DNA from: Terebella lapidaria
Taxonomy: Eukaryota; Annelida; Polychaeta; Terebellida; Terebellidae
NCBI GenBank assembly: GCA_949152475.1
Contig: OX424564.1
Span: 9,362,001-9,426,000, forward strand
Direction of reading: 5' to 3'
Length of the DNA stretch: 64,000 bases
The position numbers and the translations under genes are program-made. Below, piece by piece: positions 1-10,301 of the stretch. The notes beneath the pieces were generated by a model, which made no database searches, was not told the DNA's origin, and saw only the letters and a list, made by a program, of their open reading frames with translations. How positions within the stretch are numbered: the first letter of the stretch is position 1; each line of letters opens with the position of its first letter.

Positions 1-719
1 CTCTGGTTGAAGGGCCGAACCCGAACTGCCACTTTTACCCTGAAAAATGTGTGGGAATAATGTTGCCATTGATATGTAATACTAGTAATGATTAATGTAA
101 TAATACAGTAAATGAAATAATATCCGACATGCTCAATATCATGAGAATGGATACATGTTTTCTACTCTGGACAAATGAATTGAAATAAGTAATCTCCACA
201 ATTTACTTTATATATTACAAATATTATATTATTATATTAATTCATTACTTTCTAAATTTAGCAATTATGTTTCCTTGAAGATTGCCATACAACTACTTAA
301 ATGTACGCATTCACGTCATCAATATATAGGTATTTGCTAATAAAATATTTCAAAGTACATACGCCTCGTCCGGCATGGTGGTTGATTTTTCTACCCTCCG
401 TGTTCAGAAGAGGGAGAATCACCGAACGGCGGAACTCAAGCGAGATAGGTGCTCCGAATCAATAATCCTATGTCATCTTCCACAAGCACTGTGCACCACA
501 AGTTATTCCATCCTAATACACATCCACAACCATCTAAATACACGTCTAATTCCTGCCAATTATTGTTTAGTACTCCAGGTGGACTAGTAGTAAACACGAT
601 GTACTTCTATAGAATGGTTTTTGGCAGCAAGCGATCGGGCTTAAATATCGTTTTCATGCTTGACTTGAGCAGTGTTGTACGGTGGCTCATATTCGCCAGA
701 TGGAGGAATGCACTTTTTT
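1..719. other. AT-rich intergenic sequence, no gene seen
   Basis: The stretch is AT-rich with only short chance open frames on both strands. None of them shows a recognisable domain, convincing splice context or biased composition. It may belong to the flank of a gene outside the window, but nothing here supports a specific call. Confidence 0.6.
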
Positions 720-1535
720 TCTTTACAGCGTTATAACGCTGTAATACAGCGTTATAACGCTGTAATACAGCGTAATAACGCTCTAATTTACAGCGTAATA
801 ACGCTCTAATTTACAGCATAATAACGCTCTAATTTACAGCGTTATTACGCTCTATTACAGCGTAATAACGCTCTAATTTACAGCGTAATAACGCTCTAAT
901 TTACAGCGTAATAACGCTCTAATTTACAGCGTTATTACGCTCTATTACAGCGTTATAACGCTCTAATTTATAGCGTAATTACGCTCTAATTTACAGCGTA
1001 ATAACGCTCTAATTACAGCGTTATTACGCTCTAATTACAGCGTTATTACGCTGTATTAGAGCGTTATAACGCTGTAATTTACAGCGTAATTACGCTCTAA
1101 TTACAGCGTAATTACGCTGTAATTACAGCGTTATAACGCTCTAATACAGCGTAATAACGCTCTAATTAGAGTGTAATTACGCTGTAAATTAGAGCGTTAT
1201 AACGCTGTAATTTACAGCGTTATAACGCTCTATTACAGCGTAATAACGCTGTAATTAGAGCGTAATTACGCTGTAAATTACAGCGTTATAACGCTCTAAT
1301 TTACACTGCCAGAGACATCATCGGACCTGCTAGTTCATCAGCTCAATCATTTGTAGGGAAATCTCAAAATTATTCTGATCTAGATATGTTTATTACAAAT
1401 CACGATAATGGAAATATGCTAGGAAGGTGAACGGTTTAATTTAGAGCGTAATAACGCTCTAAAATAGAGCGTTATAACGCTCTAAAATAGAGCGTTATAA
1501 CGCTGTATTACAGCGTTATTACACTGTAATTAAAA
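720..1535. repeat. Palindromic minisatellite, GCG-N6-CGC units
   Basis: A tandem array of roughly 22-24 bp units. Each unit has a self-complementary core such as AGCGTTATAACGCT, GCGTAATTACGC or GCGTAATAACGC, joined by short linkers like CTAATTTACA or TGTAATACA. The core centre varies (TTATAA, TAATTA, TAATAA, TTATTA) while the GCG and CGC arms stay fixed. The main block runs from about 720 to 1302. About 135 bp of non-repeat sequence (1303-1437) interrupts it, and a second short block runs from about 1441 to 1530. It is not a CRISPR array: spacers are absent and the units are degenerate. Confidence 0.9.
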
Positions 1536-2560
1536 ATTTGCGGTCCTCTATGTGGCGAATATGAGCTTCCGTAGTGTTGAGCCCCGTCAGCTCCATGTTC
1601 AGTGTTGTGCAAATATGTGGGTATTTCTAGGCAACACGAGGCTGTGACGTCACAGTTCCCGAGCGGGAGTTTGTCACGGTTTATTGACCGCCGCGGGAGA
1701 TGTAGCAGACGACAGATCGATGGCACTAAGCACGTGCACACGACGTCTGCCTCGTGCGGACAATTTCCCGCCAAAAACTCTCACCGGCGGCAGTGAAAAA
1801 GCCAGTGTCGATGGCATCATATAGATTTTCTTTGTTGATTACACAACGCAATCAAAACAGTGCCGGCATATGATTGCCTTTTTTCGTGTCATCACCTGAT
1901 CAAAACATGTTTGGGCTCGGCCGGTATTATAATCATGCGACTATATAATAAAGTTATGGATGTCTGCTGCATTTCAATTACCATTGATTCTGCGGTTTGT
2001 GTTTTCTATTGTCTAAATTCCTTCTGTGTTGTCATTTTGCATCATCACTTTTTTTACTACCACAATTTATAAGCATGCCATTTCTGTATTTTTGTCCGAT
2101 TCACGTGCAGACTGCTGGTGCGAGCGAGGGTTAAGTTGGAGTAATCTCCGCGACTATGACGTAGACCATAACGGCTACCATGGCACGACTTACATGTAGG
2201 GTACTGACCATCTAACCGGCCCACGAATTTATAGATCTACTCTCACAGAAACCAGTCACCATAAACATACGCCATCTGACAGCAGGGTCAGATGGCGAAC
2301 TATCTAACTTACAAAGATCACTCAACAACATCATGACCTCGAATTGATCTGAGCACGAAGTCATAATAAAACGATCCACCCATTTACTATTTGTCATCTT
2401 ACAACTTTCACGATTTAATGAGCTTTCATCAAATTATTCACAAACATTGCACCAGAGGTGCTGTAACTTACTGCCAGACCCAGATCGAACGTCATATCGA
2501 GGTTCAATACTCAAATTAGCCTGAGGTCAAGTCCCAAAGCCACCAGCAGATACACCATAA
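1536..2560. other. Intergenic, CpG-rich patch at 1560-1800
   Basis: No gene is supported. The part from about 1560 to 1800 is more CpG-rich than its surroundings and carries the regulatory words listed separately. The remainder is AT-rich without recognisable coding content. A promoter of a gene lying to the left or of an unseen transcript is possible. Confidence 0.5.
1643..1776. promoter_or_regulatory. Candidate promoter: CRE palindrome plus E2F-like site
   Basis: A full consensus CRE, TGACGTCA, lies at 1645-1652 inside a perfect 14-bp palindrome (CTGTGACGTCACAG). About 110 bp away, at 1764-1776, is TTTCCCGCCAAAA, which matches the E2F consensus. Both sit in a GC- and CpG-rich patch in otherwise AT-rich DNA, as expected of an animal promoter. 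No transcript could be assigned to it, so the function is inference. Confidence 0.4.
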
Positions 2561-3260
2561 TGATTCCCAATATACTCAATGCAAGATGTAATCATTCAAC
2601 TGCAGAGGCTAATTTACATAGAACGCATCAAACGTGACCTTGAGATTCACCACACAAGGTCATCTGAGGTGACGTTCAAGGTCACCAAGAGACCCATCAT
2701 ACATGACTATAAATGCTCTTCAAACATAGTCCAATTTATACATTTCATGTCAGACGTGACCTTGAGATGACTTCCTTCAGGGTCAACAAAACCTTGAGCT
2801 TCAGATGTATTTCTTCAAAGCCAACGGTAGATCCAACATTTCTGACTTCGTACATTATGTGGTCATACATGTAATACAAACCTCAACACTTTCTACAAGA
2901 GCCTTTGTGTGTATAGCCCATTTTACACATTTCAGATTAGACGTGAGCCCGAGTCTTAAGGTGAAGTTAAAGGTCACCAAGAGATCCATGACTTCCTATA
3001 GGCTGTTAATGCATTCCTATTCTTTAACTACAAGAATCAAGTCTGCACAGGCTAATTTACACATTTCAGTTCAGAGATGACCACGACCTCGTCAAGGTCA
3101 TCGAAAGATCAAACATATATAACTTTCTATATGCTCACTATATAAACCAAAGATCTATTTACTTGCGTTCTGTCCCTAAAGGTAATTAGTTCGTCCATTT
3201 TGGCCCGTTTTCGGGCCTACTCGTTTGGGCCTTTTGAGCAATTCAAGGTCCACCTTATGT
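2560..3260. repeat. Degenerate AGGTCA-rich repeat fragment
   Basis: Words such as GTGACCTTGAGAT, TTCAAGGTCACC and AAGGTCACCAAGAGA recur with loose spacing, and the right end has TTGGCCCGTTTTCGGGCC-like hairpin sequence. The composition matches, in inverted orientation, the interior and 3' end of the hairpin-ended repeat family seen at 38770-40625 and 57097-58745. It appears to be an old fragment of that family. Confidence 0.5.
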
Positions 3261-3330
3261 TTATACAAGTACGAATGGCCAAAAACAGCATGCTTGTACT
3301 GAATTAGAAAAAAAATAGAAAAACTTTTAG

Positions 3331-4150
3331 GTAGGATGTTCTATTCAGTCGCTCGGAGCTCTGGGACCGATGCTGGTCCTGGTTTTCCTGCAGCCGACTG
3401 TACAGCTGAGAGGCCTCGTCACGCAGACGCGTTATCTACTCAAAGTTGGCCTGCAGCCCCGTGGTCTCAGCCCAAGTGGAGGGAACAAACGACTAAGACT
3501 CTTGTAGCCGATGGTCAATGAGATCTCGGCCTGCCCAAAGCCCGCATGGTAGGCCTCCTGCTGCTGGAGATTGAAGTCTGTGACATCATACTGCACAGCC
3601 GTCTGCCTGCCCAAACAGACTTCCTAGCGAGGTCACGGTGGCGGTGGCTTAGACCGGGCATTGCATCATTCTAGATGCGTACGCCACGGACGATGTTCCT
3701 GGGCCAACATGAGTCGTCCAGTAGACAATATGATCATGTCGACCATTCTGACACTTCAAGGACTGGGACCGATGGCGGTTAGGCTATGGATGGTCACGAA
3801 AGACCCGGGTAGGGCTCTCAGAACCAAGGCCAAAAGGACCTCGAACGAGCGTGGGGTCCATGGTCGGAGGAGGCCTCTAGGGCTCCCGGCCAGTGCTCGC
3901 TCCTACCCACACACTAGAGCCTCCCATCCTAGGACCATATAGCTCTCCCGGGAAGGGGCAATATAGCTTTCCAAATGAGGCTGCACAGTGCACATTGGTG
4001 CCCCCATCAACCGATGCCTTCTCAGGACAGGGTGCTGCCCGGTTGTGGGGAGGTGTAGGCTGTCAGTCATCCGATTCTACCAAAAGAACTCAGTTTGGAA
4101 TGTCTCCCATTCTTTCAAAACAAGAGAACCACTTGGGAATCAGGCCATTT
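3331..4150. repeat. Left copy of ~830-bp direct repeat
   Basis: This segment aligns by eye along its whole length with 13684-14518, in the same orientation. Both contain GATGTTC/AATGTTC near the start, the CTCAATGAGATCTCGG-like stretch, and TGTCTCCCATTCTTTC near the end. On the minus strand both can be read, across stop codons and frame breaks, as part of an acidic, glutamine-rich, coiled-coil-like protein, with stretches such as EVTDFNLQRQEAYNAG and LQENQDQHR. I do not recognise the parent gene. The two copies bracket the LINE and DIRS insertion. Confidence 0.7.
3430..3700 (-). pseudogene. Degenerate coiled-coil coding fragment (copy 1)
   Basis: On the minus strand a glutamine-, glutamate- and leucine-rich reading can be followed (VTDFNLQQQEAYHAG, then ITRLRDEASQLYSRLQ), but it changes frame and meets an in-frame stop. 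The pattern suggests one or more exons of an unidentified coiled-coil protein that have decayed. The second copy at 13700-14030 shows the same reading with different lesions, which supports a once-coding ancestor. Confidence 0.35.
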
Positions 4151-4169
4151 GAGAAGGCAAAACAGTATC

Positions 4170-5348
4170 CTTATGTGAACACATAACGGACAAAAAAGCA
4201 TCGCTTGTAATTCTGACTGAGACATGGCTACAGTCTGGAGAAAGTGACATTGGAAAAGAACTTTGCCCTCCTGGTTTCAAGATACACAGCAAACCTCGCT
4301 CAAACGGCAAGCGTGGTGGCGGTGTAGCCATATTACATGATTCACGTTACCAGTCCTCTGTAAAGAATACTCGAAGTTGTGGAGTAAATCAACAACATCT
4401 TGTTTGCATGTGTTGGCTGTGTACCGGCCACCCTCATCGTCAATATCAACCTTTCTTGATGAACTAGATATATTTCTCCACGAGGCATCTGCCTATCCTG
4501 GTGACATTCTCCTGGTTGGAGATGTGAACATCCACTTGAATGACTCCTGAAACCATGTAACTGCAAAGTTCATGAACATTCTCAGTGAACACAATCTCGA
4601 ACAGTTTGTGACTGTACCAACACATGTCAACGGTCATGCACTGGGGTCGCATCATCATCTGACGTTCTTGACCTCAACGTCTTCCCCAATGATTTATCCG
4701 ATCATCACAGTGTTGCATAGTCTATCAAGGCCCTGGGTGACCTGGACAACAGGGAATCTCTAGTACATAAATTTCGGCAGATCAAAAAGGTCGACACGAC
4801 TGCATTCGCATCTGATCTACATGATGAATTTGCCACCATTAACTACAATGTTTCCTTAACCACACAACTGGACAACTACTCATCTGCTGTTGGTCGTCTA
4901 CTTGATCACCATGCACCAGAACTGTCCAAAAGCATCACACGCAAGCACAGCTCCCTGTGGATTAACGAAAACATCCGAGCTGCCCACATGCTACGGCTCA
5001 AAAGCGAGTCCACGTGGCGAAAAACTCGATTGGATCTGCATAGGCTTATTTACCGTCAACATCGTCAAGATGTCAATAACCCAAACAGTCAAGCAAAAAA
5101 GCAATATTTTGCTGAGCGCCTTGCTGATTGTGATCAACGGTCCACTTTTCGTTTTCTGAAAGATTTAACTGCGGTAGATGATGAAGCATATCCAACAGAA
5201 CCATCAGATAACCTCTGTAATGGGTTTGCAACTTTCTTCAGCAGAAAGATTGCTGACATTCACCAAGTCATTGAGCACAAACTCATTGACGAAGGAATAT
5301 CCACAGACTGGCATAGTGACATCACCACAAATCCTCCCCTAGCTATGA
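4170..5348 (+). pseudogene. LINE endonuclease region, degenerate
   Basis: Three forward frames must be joined to follow the endonuclease: a segment with the TETWL and RGGGVAIL motifs near 4195-4340, a segment with LVGDVNIHLN near 4500-4545 followed directly by a TGA, then NILSEHNLEQFVTVPTHVNGHAL near 4570-4640. After more breaks, a longer open stretch (4988-5348) covers the linker toward reverse transcriptase. The asparagine and aspartate-containing GDxN motif typical of these nucleases is recognisable, although the usual GDFN reads GDVN. This is the N-terminal half of the LINE polyprotein. Confidence 0.75.
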
Positions 5349-5607
5349 ATAGGAAGTTTTAACTTGTTTAAAACCAGTATTTATTACATATACCTACCTC
5401 TATAATAAACTCTTTGGGTAATCCTACCTTGGCATTCAAAGAAGAGGAGAGAGAAATGAATGTCACAAGAATTTTTTCTCAAAAATTCCTGGCATCCATC
5501 TCGAACTCTAAATTGAAAGAAATTACTCTCACACATCTCAGATTCCCCGCGGTGTAGATGTGACGTCACACCGGTCATATGATTGACCTTAGCCGCCATT
5601 AATTTGC
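5349..5607 (+). repeat. DIRS terminal inverted repeat, left (element 3' end)
   Basis: Bases 5378-5607 are the reverse complement of 11616-11846 with few differences. The left repeat also has an outer extension of about 28 bp (5349-5377) that is absent from the right repeat but is copied in the internal complementary region. A consensus CRE (TGACGTCA) lies at 5561-5568, next to a GCCGCCAT word that resembles a YY1 site. Confidence 0.9.
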
Positions 5608-5650
5608 CCACCTGGTTAAGGCAGGGGAGGCGGGAGGGAGAATAATCGTG

Positions 5651-5749
5651 TTTATTATAGAGGTAGGTATGTAATAAATATTGGTTTTAAACAAGTTAAA
5701 ACTTCCTATTTATTGCCATACCACTACCTCTGTAATAAACTCTTTGGGT
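5651..5749. repeat. DIRS internal complementary region
   Basis: The first part (about 5651-5709) is complementary to the left outer end of the element (5349-5409). The second part (about 5707-5749) is complementary to the right outer end (11804-11846). The two complements meet at the shared TAT. In DIRS elements this region is thought to template circle formation across the two ends, and the arrangement here fits that exactly. Confidence 0.88.
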
Positions 5750-6091
5750 TATATCAGAATAACCAAAGGAGGTGGGTTTAACCCTCTCCCGGGAATTCAT
5801 CATTGATGTGTGAGAGTAGGAAATATTCGTCGAAAGTAGTACATGTAAATATTGTGTTTTGCTTTGAAATTATAATTTCAAGCCGAAAAAACATATTTAC
5901 AGGATATTTACAACCATAACATAATACACGCCTGAATTACCTTCAGATGCATGGAGACGAGCAGGGGTTCTGCAGAGGTGACTTTCCTCCTGCAGATCAA
6001 CAAAAATTTTCCTCGCCAAAGAAGAGGAGCAACCCCCCTGGGAGTCGACCTCAGGTGCATCTGTACAGGGCGTGTAGATATATACAGGAAT

Positions 6092-7605
6092 TTACAGGTG
6101 GACTATGTTCTCCGCCGCCACCAGTCGTCCAAGCTGGAAGCCGGAGCTATCCTCCCAAGCTAACTCTCTGAGATAGAAAGAAGTAAAGGTGTTTTGAGAC
6201 TTCCAGGTACAGGCAGACATGACATCATTCAGAGATACTTTACTCGTAAAGGCAAGTGAAGCCGCGAGAGCCCTCACATCATGCGCTTTGACTCCGAAAC
6301 CTGTAGATTTTTTCGCCTGGGACTTCTCATAGCAAAATCTAACACACTTCTTAATCCAAGATGAGATCGTAGCAGGTCGAATGTCATTTGGAAAATCCTT
6401 AAGATAGGACACGAAAAGCAAACGCTTGCCGAGATGAAGCTCACGGGTATGATTCACGTAGATGCGGAGGGCTCACACGGGACAAAGCTTCGCGTCTTCC
6501 TCCAGGCCCGGCCCCAGAGAAGGAGTCAGGGCGGGAATGGAAAAGCTCAATAACGGCGTACCTGCTAGTTGAGTTTTGGCCAGAAAGGAAGGAATGACTC
6601 CGAGGAGAACCGAGGAGCCATCCGATTTCCATTTAACTTTGGAAAACGATAGGGCGTGGAGTTCACTCCGTCGCTTCCCTGACGCCAGAGCCAAAAGGAA
6701 GACCGTTTTAAACGTCAACAATTTCAGAGAAGCCTGCTCAAGGGGTTCGAAGGGCTCATTTCTTAAGACGTTGAGAACAAGCGATAGATCCCACTCGGGA
6801 ACCAGGTTTCTAGCTTTCGGTCCTTGATCTCGAAACTATTAATCAACGCAGTCAAACCTTGATCATGACCAAAATCGATACCAAGTTTGGGCTTTCGAGT
6901 TTTCGCGATAGCCGTACGGTAACCTGCGATCGTGGAAGGAGCTCGCCCTTCGTTGAATTTCTCGAGAAGAAACTCAGAGATTAAGGGAGCATCGACTCTG
7001 AAAGGACTAACCTTCCGGCGACGACACCAAGCACAGAAAGTGGTCCACTTTGACTGGTAGACTGCCAAAGAAGATTTTCGATTTGATCGGGCGATCCTTG
7101 CGGACACCTCCTTTGAAAATCCCTTCTTTCGGAAACATCGCTCGACAATATCCAAGCATGAAGTTTCAGACTTGCGGGAGCTTGATGAAACATGTTGGAG
7201 CGAGGTTGTTTGAGGAGGTCCCACTGGTCTGGAAGCCGACGAGGAGAGTCTACTATCAACTCCAGAAGGTCCGGGAACCACGACCTCTGTGGGAGACACG
7301 GAGCAATCAGCAGAAGTCGACACTGATGTGTCCTGAACTTGGTGATTACCTTGTCCAGAAGCACCACTGGGGGTAAGCATATGCGTACATGCCCTCCCAG
7401 GACGTCGACATGGCATCCACTGACATAGCCATGGGATCGGGAATGGGAGACACAAACGACGGGAGTTTGTGATTCCAGCGGGTCGCGAATAAATCGACCA
7501 TCGGCGTTCCCCACAGATTGCAGAGAGACTGGAACACCCGTGGCGACAAGCTCCACTCCATGGCCTGGACTTGGCCCTTCCTGGAGAAGCGGTCCGCCCA
7601 CACAT
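6092..7605 (-). pseudogene. DIRS tyrosine recombinase, broken
   Basis: The C-terminal gene of the element, overlapping the end of the reverse transcriptase frame. The N-terminal core-binding part reads VYQSKWTTFCAWCRRR and APSTIAGYRTAIAKTR. The catalytic part reads LALASGKRRSELHAL, then HDVRALAAS and a late FTSFYLREL, which fit the Arg, His-x-x-Arg and Tyr positions of tyrosine recombinases. A frame change near 6830 and an in-frame TGA at 6473-6475 break it into three pieces. Further N-terminal sequence (to 7605) is low-complexity and shares DNA with the preceding frame. Confidence 0.85.
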
Positions 7606-10301
7606 TCATATGACCCGGGATGTGCCTGGCGAAAAGCATGATCCCGCGATCGTGACACCACAACAGGAGGTCGATAGTCGCTTGACACAGAGACTCTGAC
7701 TTCGTATCACCCTGCTTGTTGATGTAAGCAACCACCGTGGAGTTGTCGGTTGCGACCAACACAACTTGATTGAAAAAATGTGTTTCCCAATGCCTGAGAG
7801 CTAAGGACACAGCCTCCAATTCCAGCAGGTTTATGTGCCATTCCCACTGAGACGAAGACCAACTGCCAGAGACCTCGCTGTCTTCCCAGTGAGCTCCCCA
7901 ACCGTCCATACTGGCATCCGTAAATACGTGCCTGGATGGAAGCGGCCGGCGGAATGACGACCCGCGGAGCAGATTGACGGGATCCAGCCACCATCGCAGA
8001 TGGGAAACGACTTCGGGAGACACCTGTACGAGCTGATACCTGTCTCCCGACACCTGAGACCACTGCGAGTGCAGATGCCGCTGAATAGGCCGCATGTGGA
8101 GACGGCCCAACGGAACTAACTTTTCCGTGGAAGCCAGCATCCCTAGCAGGGACTGCCAGCGCCTGGCCGTCTGCGGAATGCGACGTAGGAAGCCTTCTGA
8201 CAGCACGGATAACTTTGACTGACGATCCAGCGTCGGCAAGACAGTCTCTGAGGTAGTCTGAAATCGATACCCCAAGAAGACGAAGTCTCGACGCGGTGAC
8301 AAGTCGGACTTTTTGAGGTTGATTTTGAACCCCATCCGTGCGCACAGATTGACCACAAATTGTGCCTGAACAATCAGCGTTTCGCGACATTGGTGTCTGA
8401 TCAGCCAATCGTCGAGATATTGGTGGATGAAAATCCCCTGCTTGTGCGCGAGAATCTGGACTTCTCGAGCCACCATCGTAAATATCCAAGGCGCTGTTGA
8501 CAGACCGAACGGGAGCGGCCGAAACTGCTATACGCGGCCGAGATAAAGAAATCTCAGGTATTTGCGAACTGCGGGTTTCATCGGAACGTGAAAATAGGCA
8601 TCTTTGAGATCTATCGTTACCACCCATGAATCGCGATGGCATGACTGAACGAACTTGTTCCGGCGTTTCCATCGTGAAAATCTGAATTAACAGAAATTTG
8701 TTCAACGGAGAAAGATCGCTTACCGGTCTCCAACCCCCCGATGCTTTGGGAACCACAAATAACACGCTGTAGAACCCCGGTGTGTCCCAGGGAGCAGGTT
8801 CTATCGCTTGTTTCTCGATCATCGCCGTTATCTCCTCGTGGAGAACACGGCAGCGTTCTTGATCGTTTGGAAGAGTGAAACCCCTTGGGACGGGCGATAA
8901 CGGTGGCAATTTCTCGAATTTCAGGCTGAATCCTCGACGGAGCGTCGAGACGACCCAGGACAGGGCCCGAGCCGCTCCCACTCTTTCCAAAATAGCATTA
9001 ACCGAGCTCCTACGGGCTCGTCTGAAGTAGGAATAACGACCGAAACGAGTTGACCAAGCAACTCTCCTCGAAGCTCGAGTGAAGGATCGGGCCCGGAATC
9101 CGAAGCCATACGTACACTGTTTCTTGTCCCCTGCGGGCTTGGGAGCCTCGCCACGTCCACGGCCTCGGCCATGACTGCGGTCTCCTCGGGTGCTGCCGGC
9201 AGGGGCCCCGCGAGGCTTCTTGAAAGCTGAGACCATCTGCTGGGTCAGACGTTCCAGGGACTTAGACTGGCCTAGGAGGGCGTTGGAAGTAGATGACTTC
9301 GCGGCCTTCTCATCGGTCTCCTCCTTGACCTCCCTCAACTCCGCAGATCGATCGGGAAGGAGAAGAGAGGTTGGAGCCCCAGAGGTGGGAATGATGGGGT
9401 GCAAAACCCGCATGTCCGTCATAAGCTGGTCAGGCACGTCGAACTTCAGTGACGACAGAAACGCATCTCGGCGCCACAACTCCGATACCCACAACAAGTG
9501 GGAATCCAGGGCAACCTTGTCACCCACGCCCTTGCCAATAGACGTCACCAGGGAAGCGCAGCTAAGCAGGGCCTCGGCTAGATCGTCGCGATCTAACTCC
9601 GGGTTGTTGAGAACCTGGTCATGGCACTGCACAATGGCATGCTTCGCCGCCATAGAAAGCCAATCCATGGCTGAGTCAGTGGCAAGGCCAACGCGAAAGG
9701 TGTGCTGAAGCTCCGACAACACCGGCCAGGGAACCTCCACGGACTTCGGCTCCTTAAAGAAGGAATAGTGGGGATGATGTCTCCTCAACGTCGTGGGCTT
9801 ATCATCCAACTCAGAAGACGTATAGTACTCGTTTACGGACGGACGGGCCGGATAAGAGCCGATGGCCGACTTATTAGTCCTGACTGTCTCGTCCATACGC
9901 TCCTGCATGGAGCCACGCACTCCCGCAGACAGCGGAAAATGTAGAGCGTCCTTAGAGGGCCTGGGTTGCTCCATCTCCGACGCGATCATCGATCGAGCCA
10001 CCTTCTTAACAGGGGGCGGGGCATACTCTTCAGGCCACAAACCCGGGAGGAACCACTTGACAAAGTCCAATTTTTCACCCCAGGAGAGGGTGTCATCCGA
10101 CTCGGGCTGAACCACCTCCAGGTCCGGCTCGGACTTGCGCTTCAACGGCAGCATAAGACCCGACGGCCCTGGCAAAGGCTGGCTAGCTGGCTGGGAACCC
10201 CGGCTGGACTCCTCGTCCGAGGACAACTCGTGCTCGGGGGGAGGAGGGGGCGGTGGTGTAGGCTGGGGAGGCGGAAACCTCGCCAAAAAAACTGCTGCCA
10301 C
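7346..10301 (-). pseudogene. DIRS reverse transcriptase and RNase H, broken
   Basis: Reading leftward from the Gag junction, the frame runs through a DIRS-type linker (PPVKKVARSM, then TLRRHHPHYSFF) into reverse transcriptase (PWDTPGFYSVLFVVPKASGG, WRPVSDLSPLNKF, then VVTIDLKDAYFHV in another frame, and the catalytic QYLDDWL). RNase H follows (FTDASMDGWG, ELEAVSLAL, ATDNSTVVAY), then the conserved DIRS segment around MVDLFATRWNHKLP. Frame changes occur near 9108, 8965 and 8655, and a TAG interrupts the RT at 8528-8530. The part from 8476 to 7346 is open and carries YLDD and RNase H intact. Confidence 0.88.

Noticed and set aside
375..736. Two overlapping forward open frames of 70 and 95 codons
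   Set aside because: No domain, start context or splice support; composition is that of random AT-rich DNA.
720..1310. Possible CRISPR-like array
   Set aside because: Units are contiguous and degenerate with no unique spacers, and the genome is animal.
5384..5611. Small open frame with a near-identical partner at 11624
   Set aside because: Both are readings of the DIRS terminal inverted repeats, not genes.
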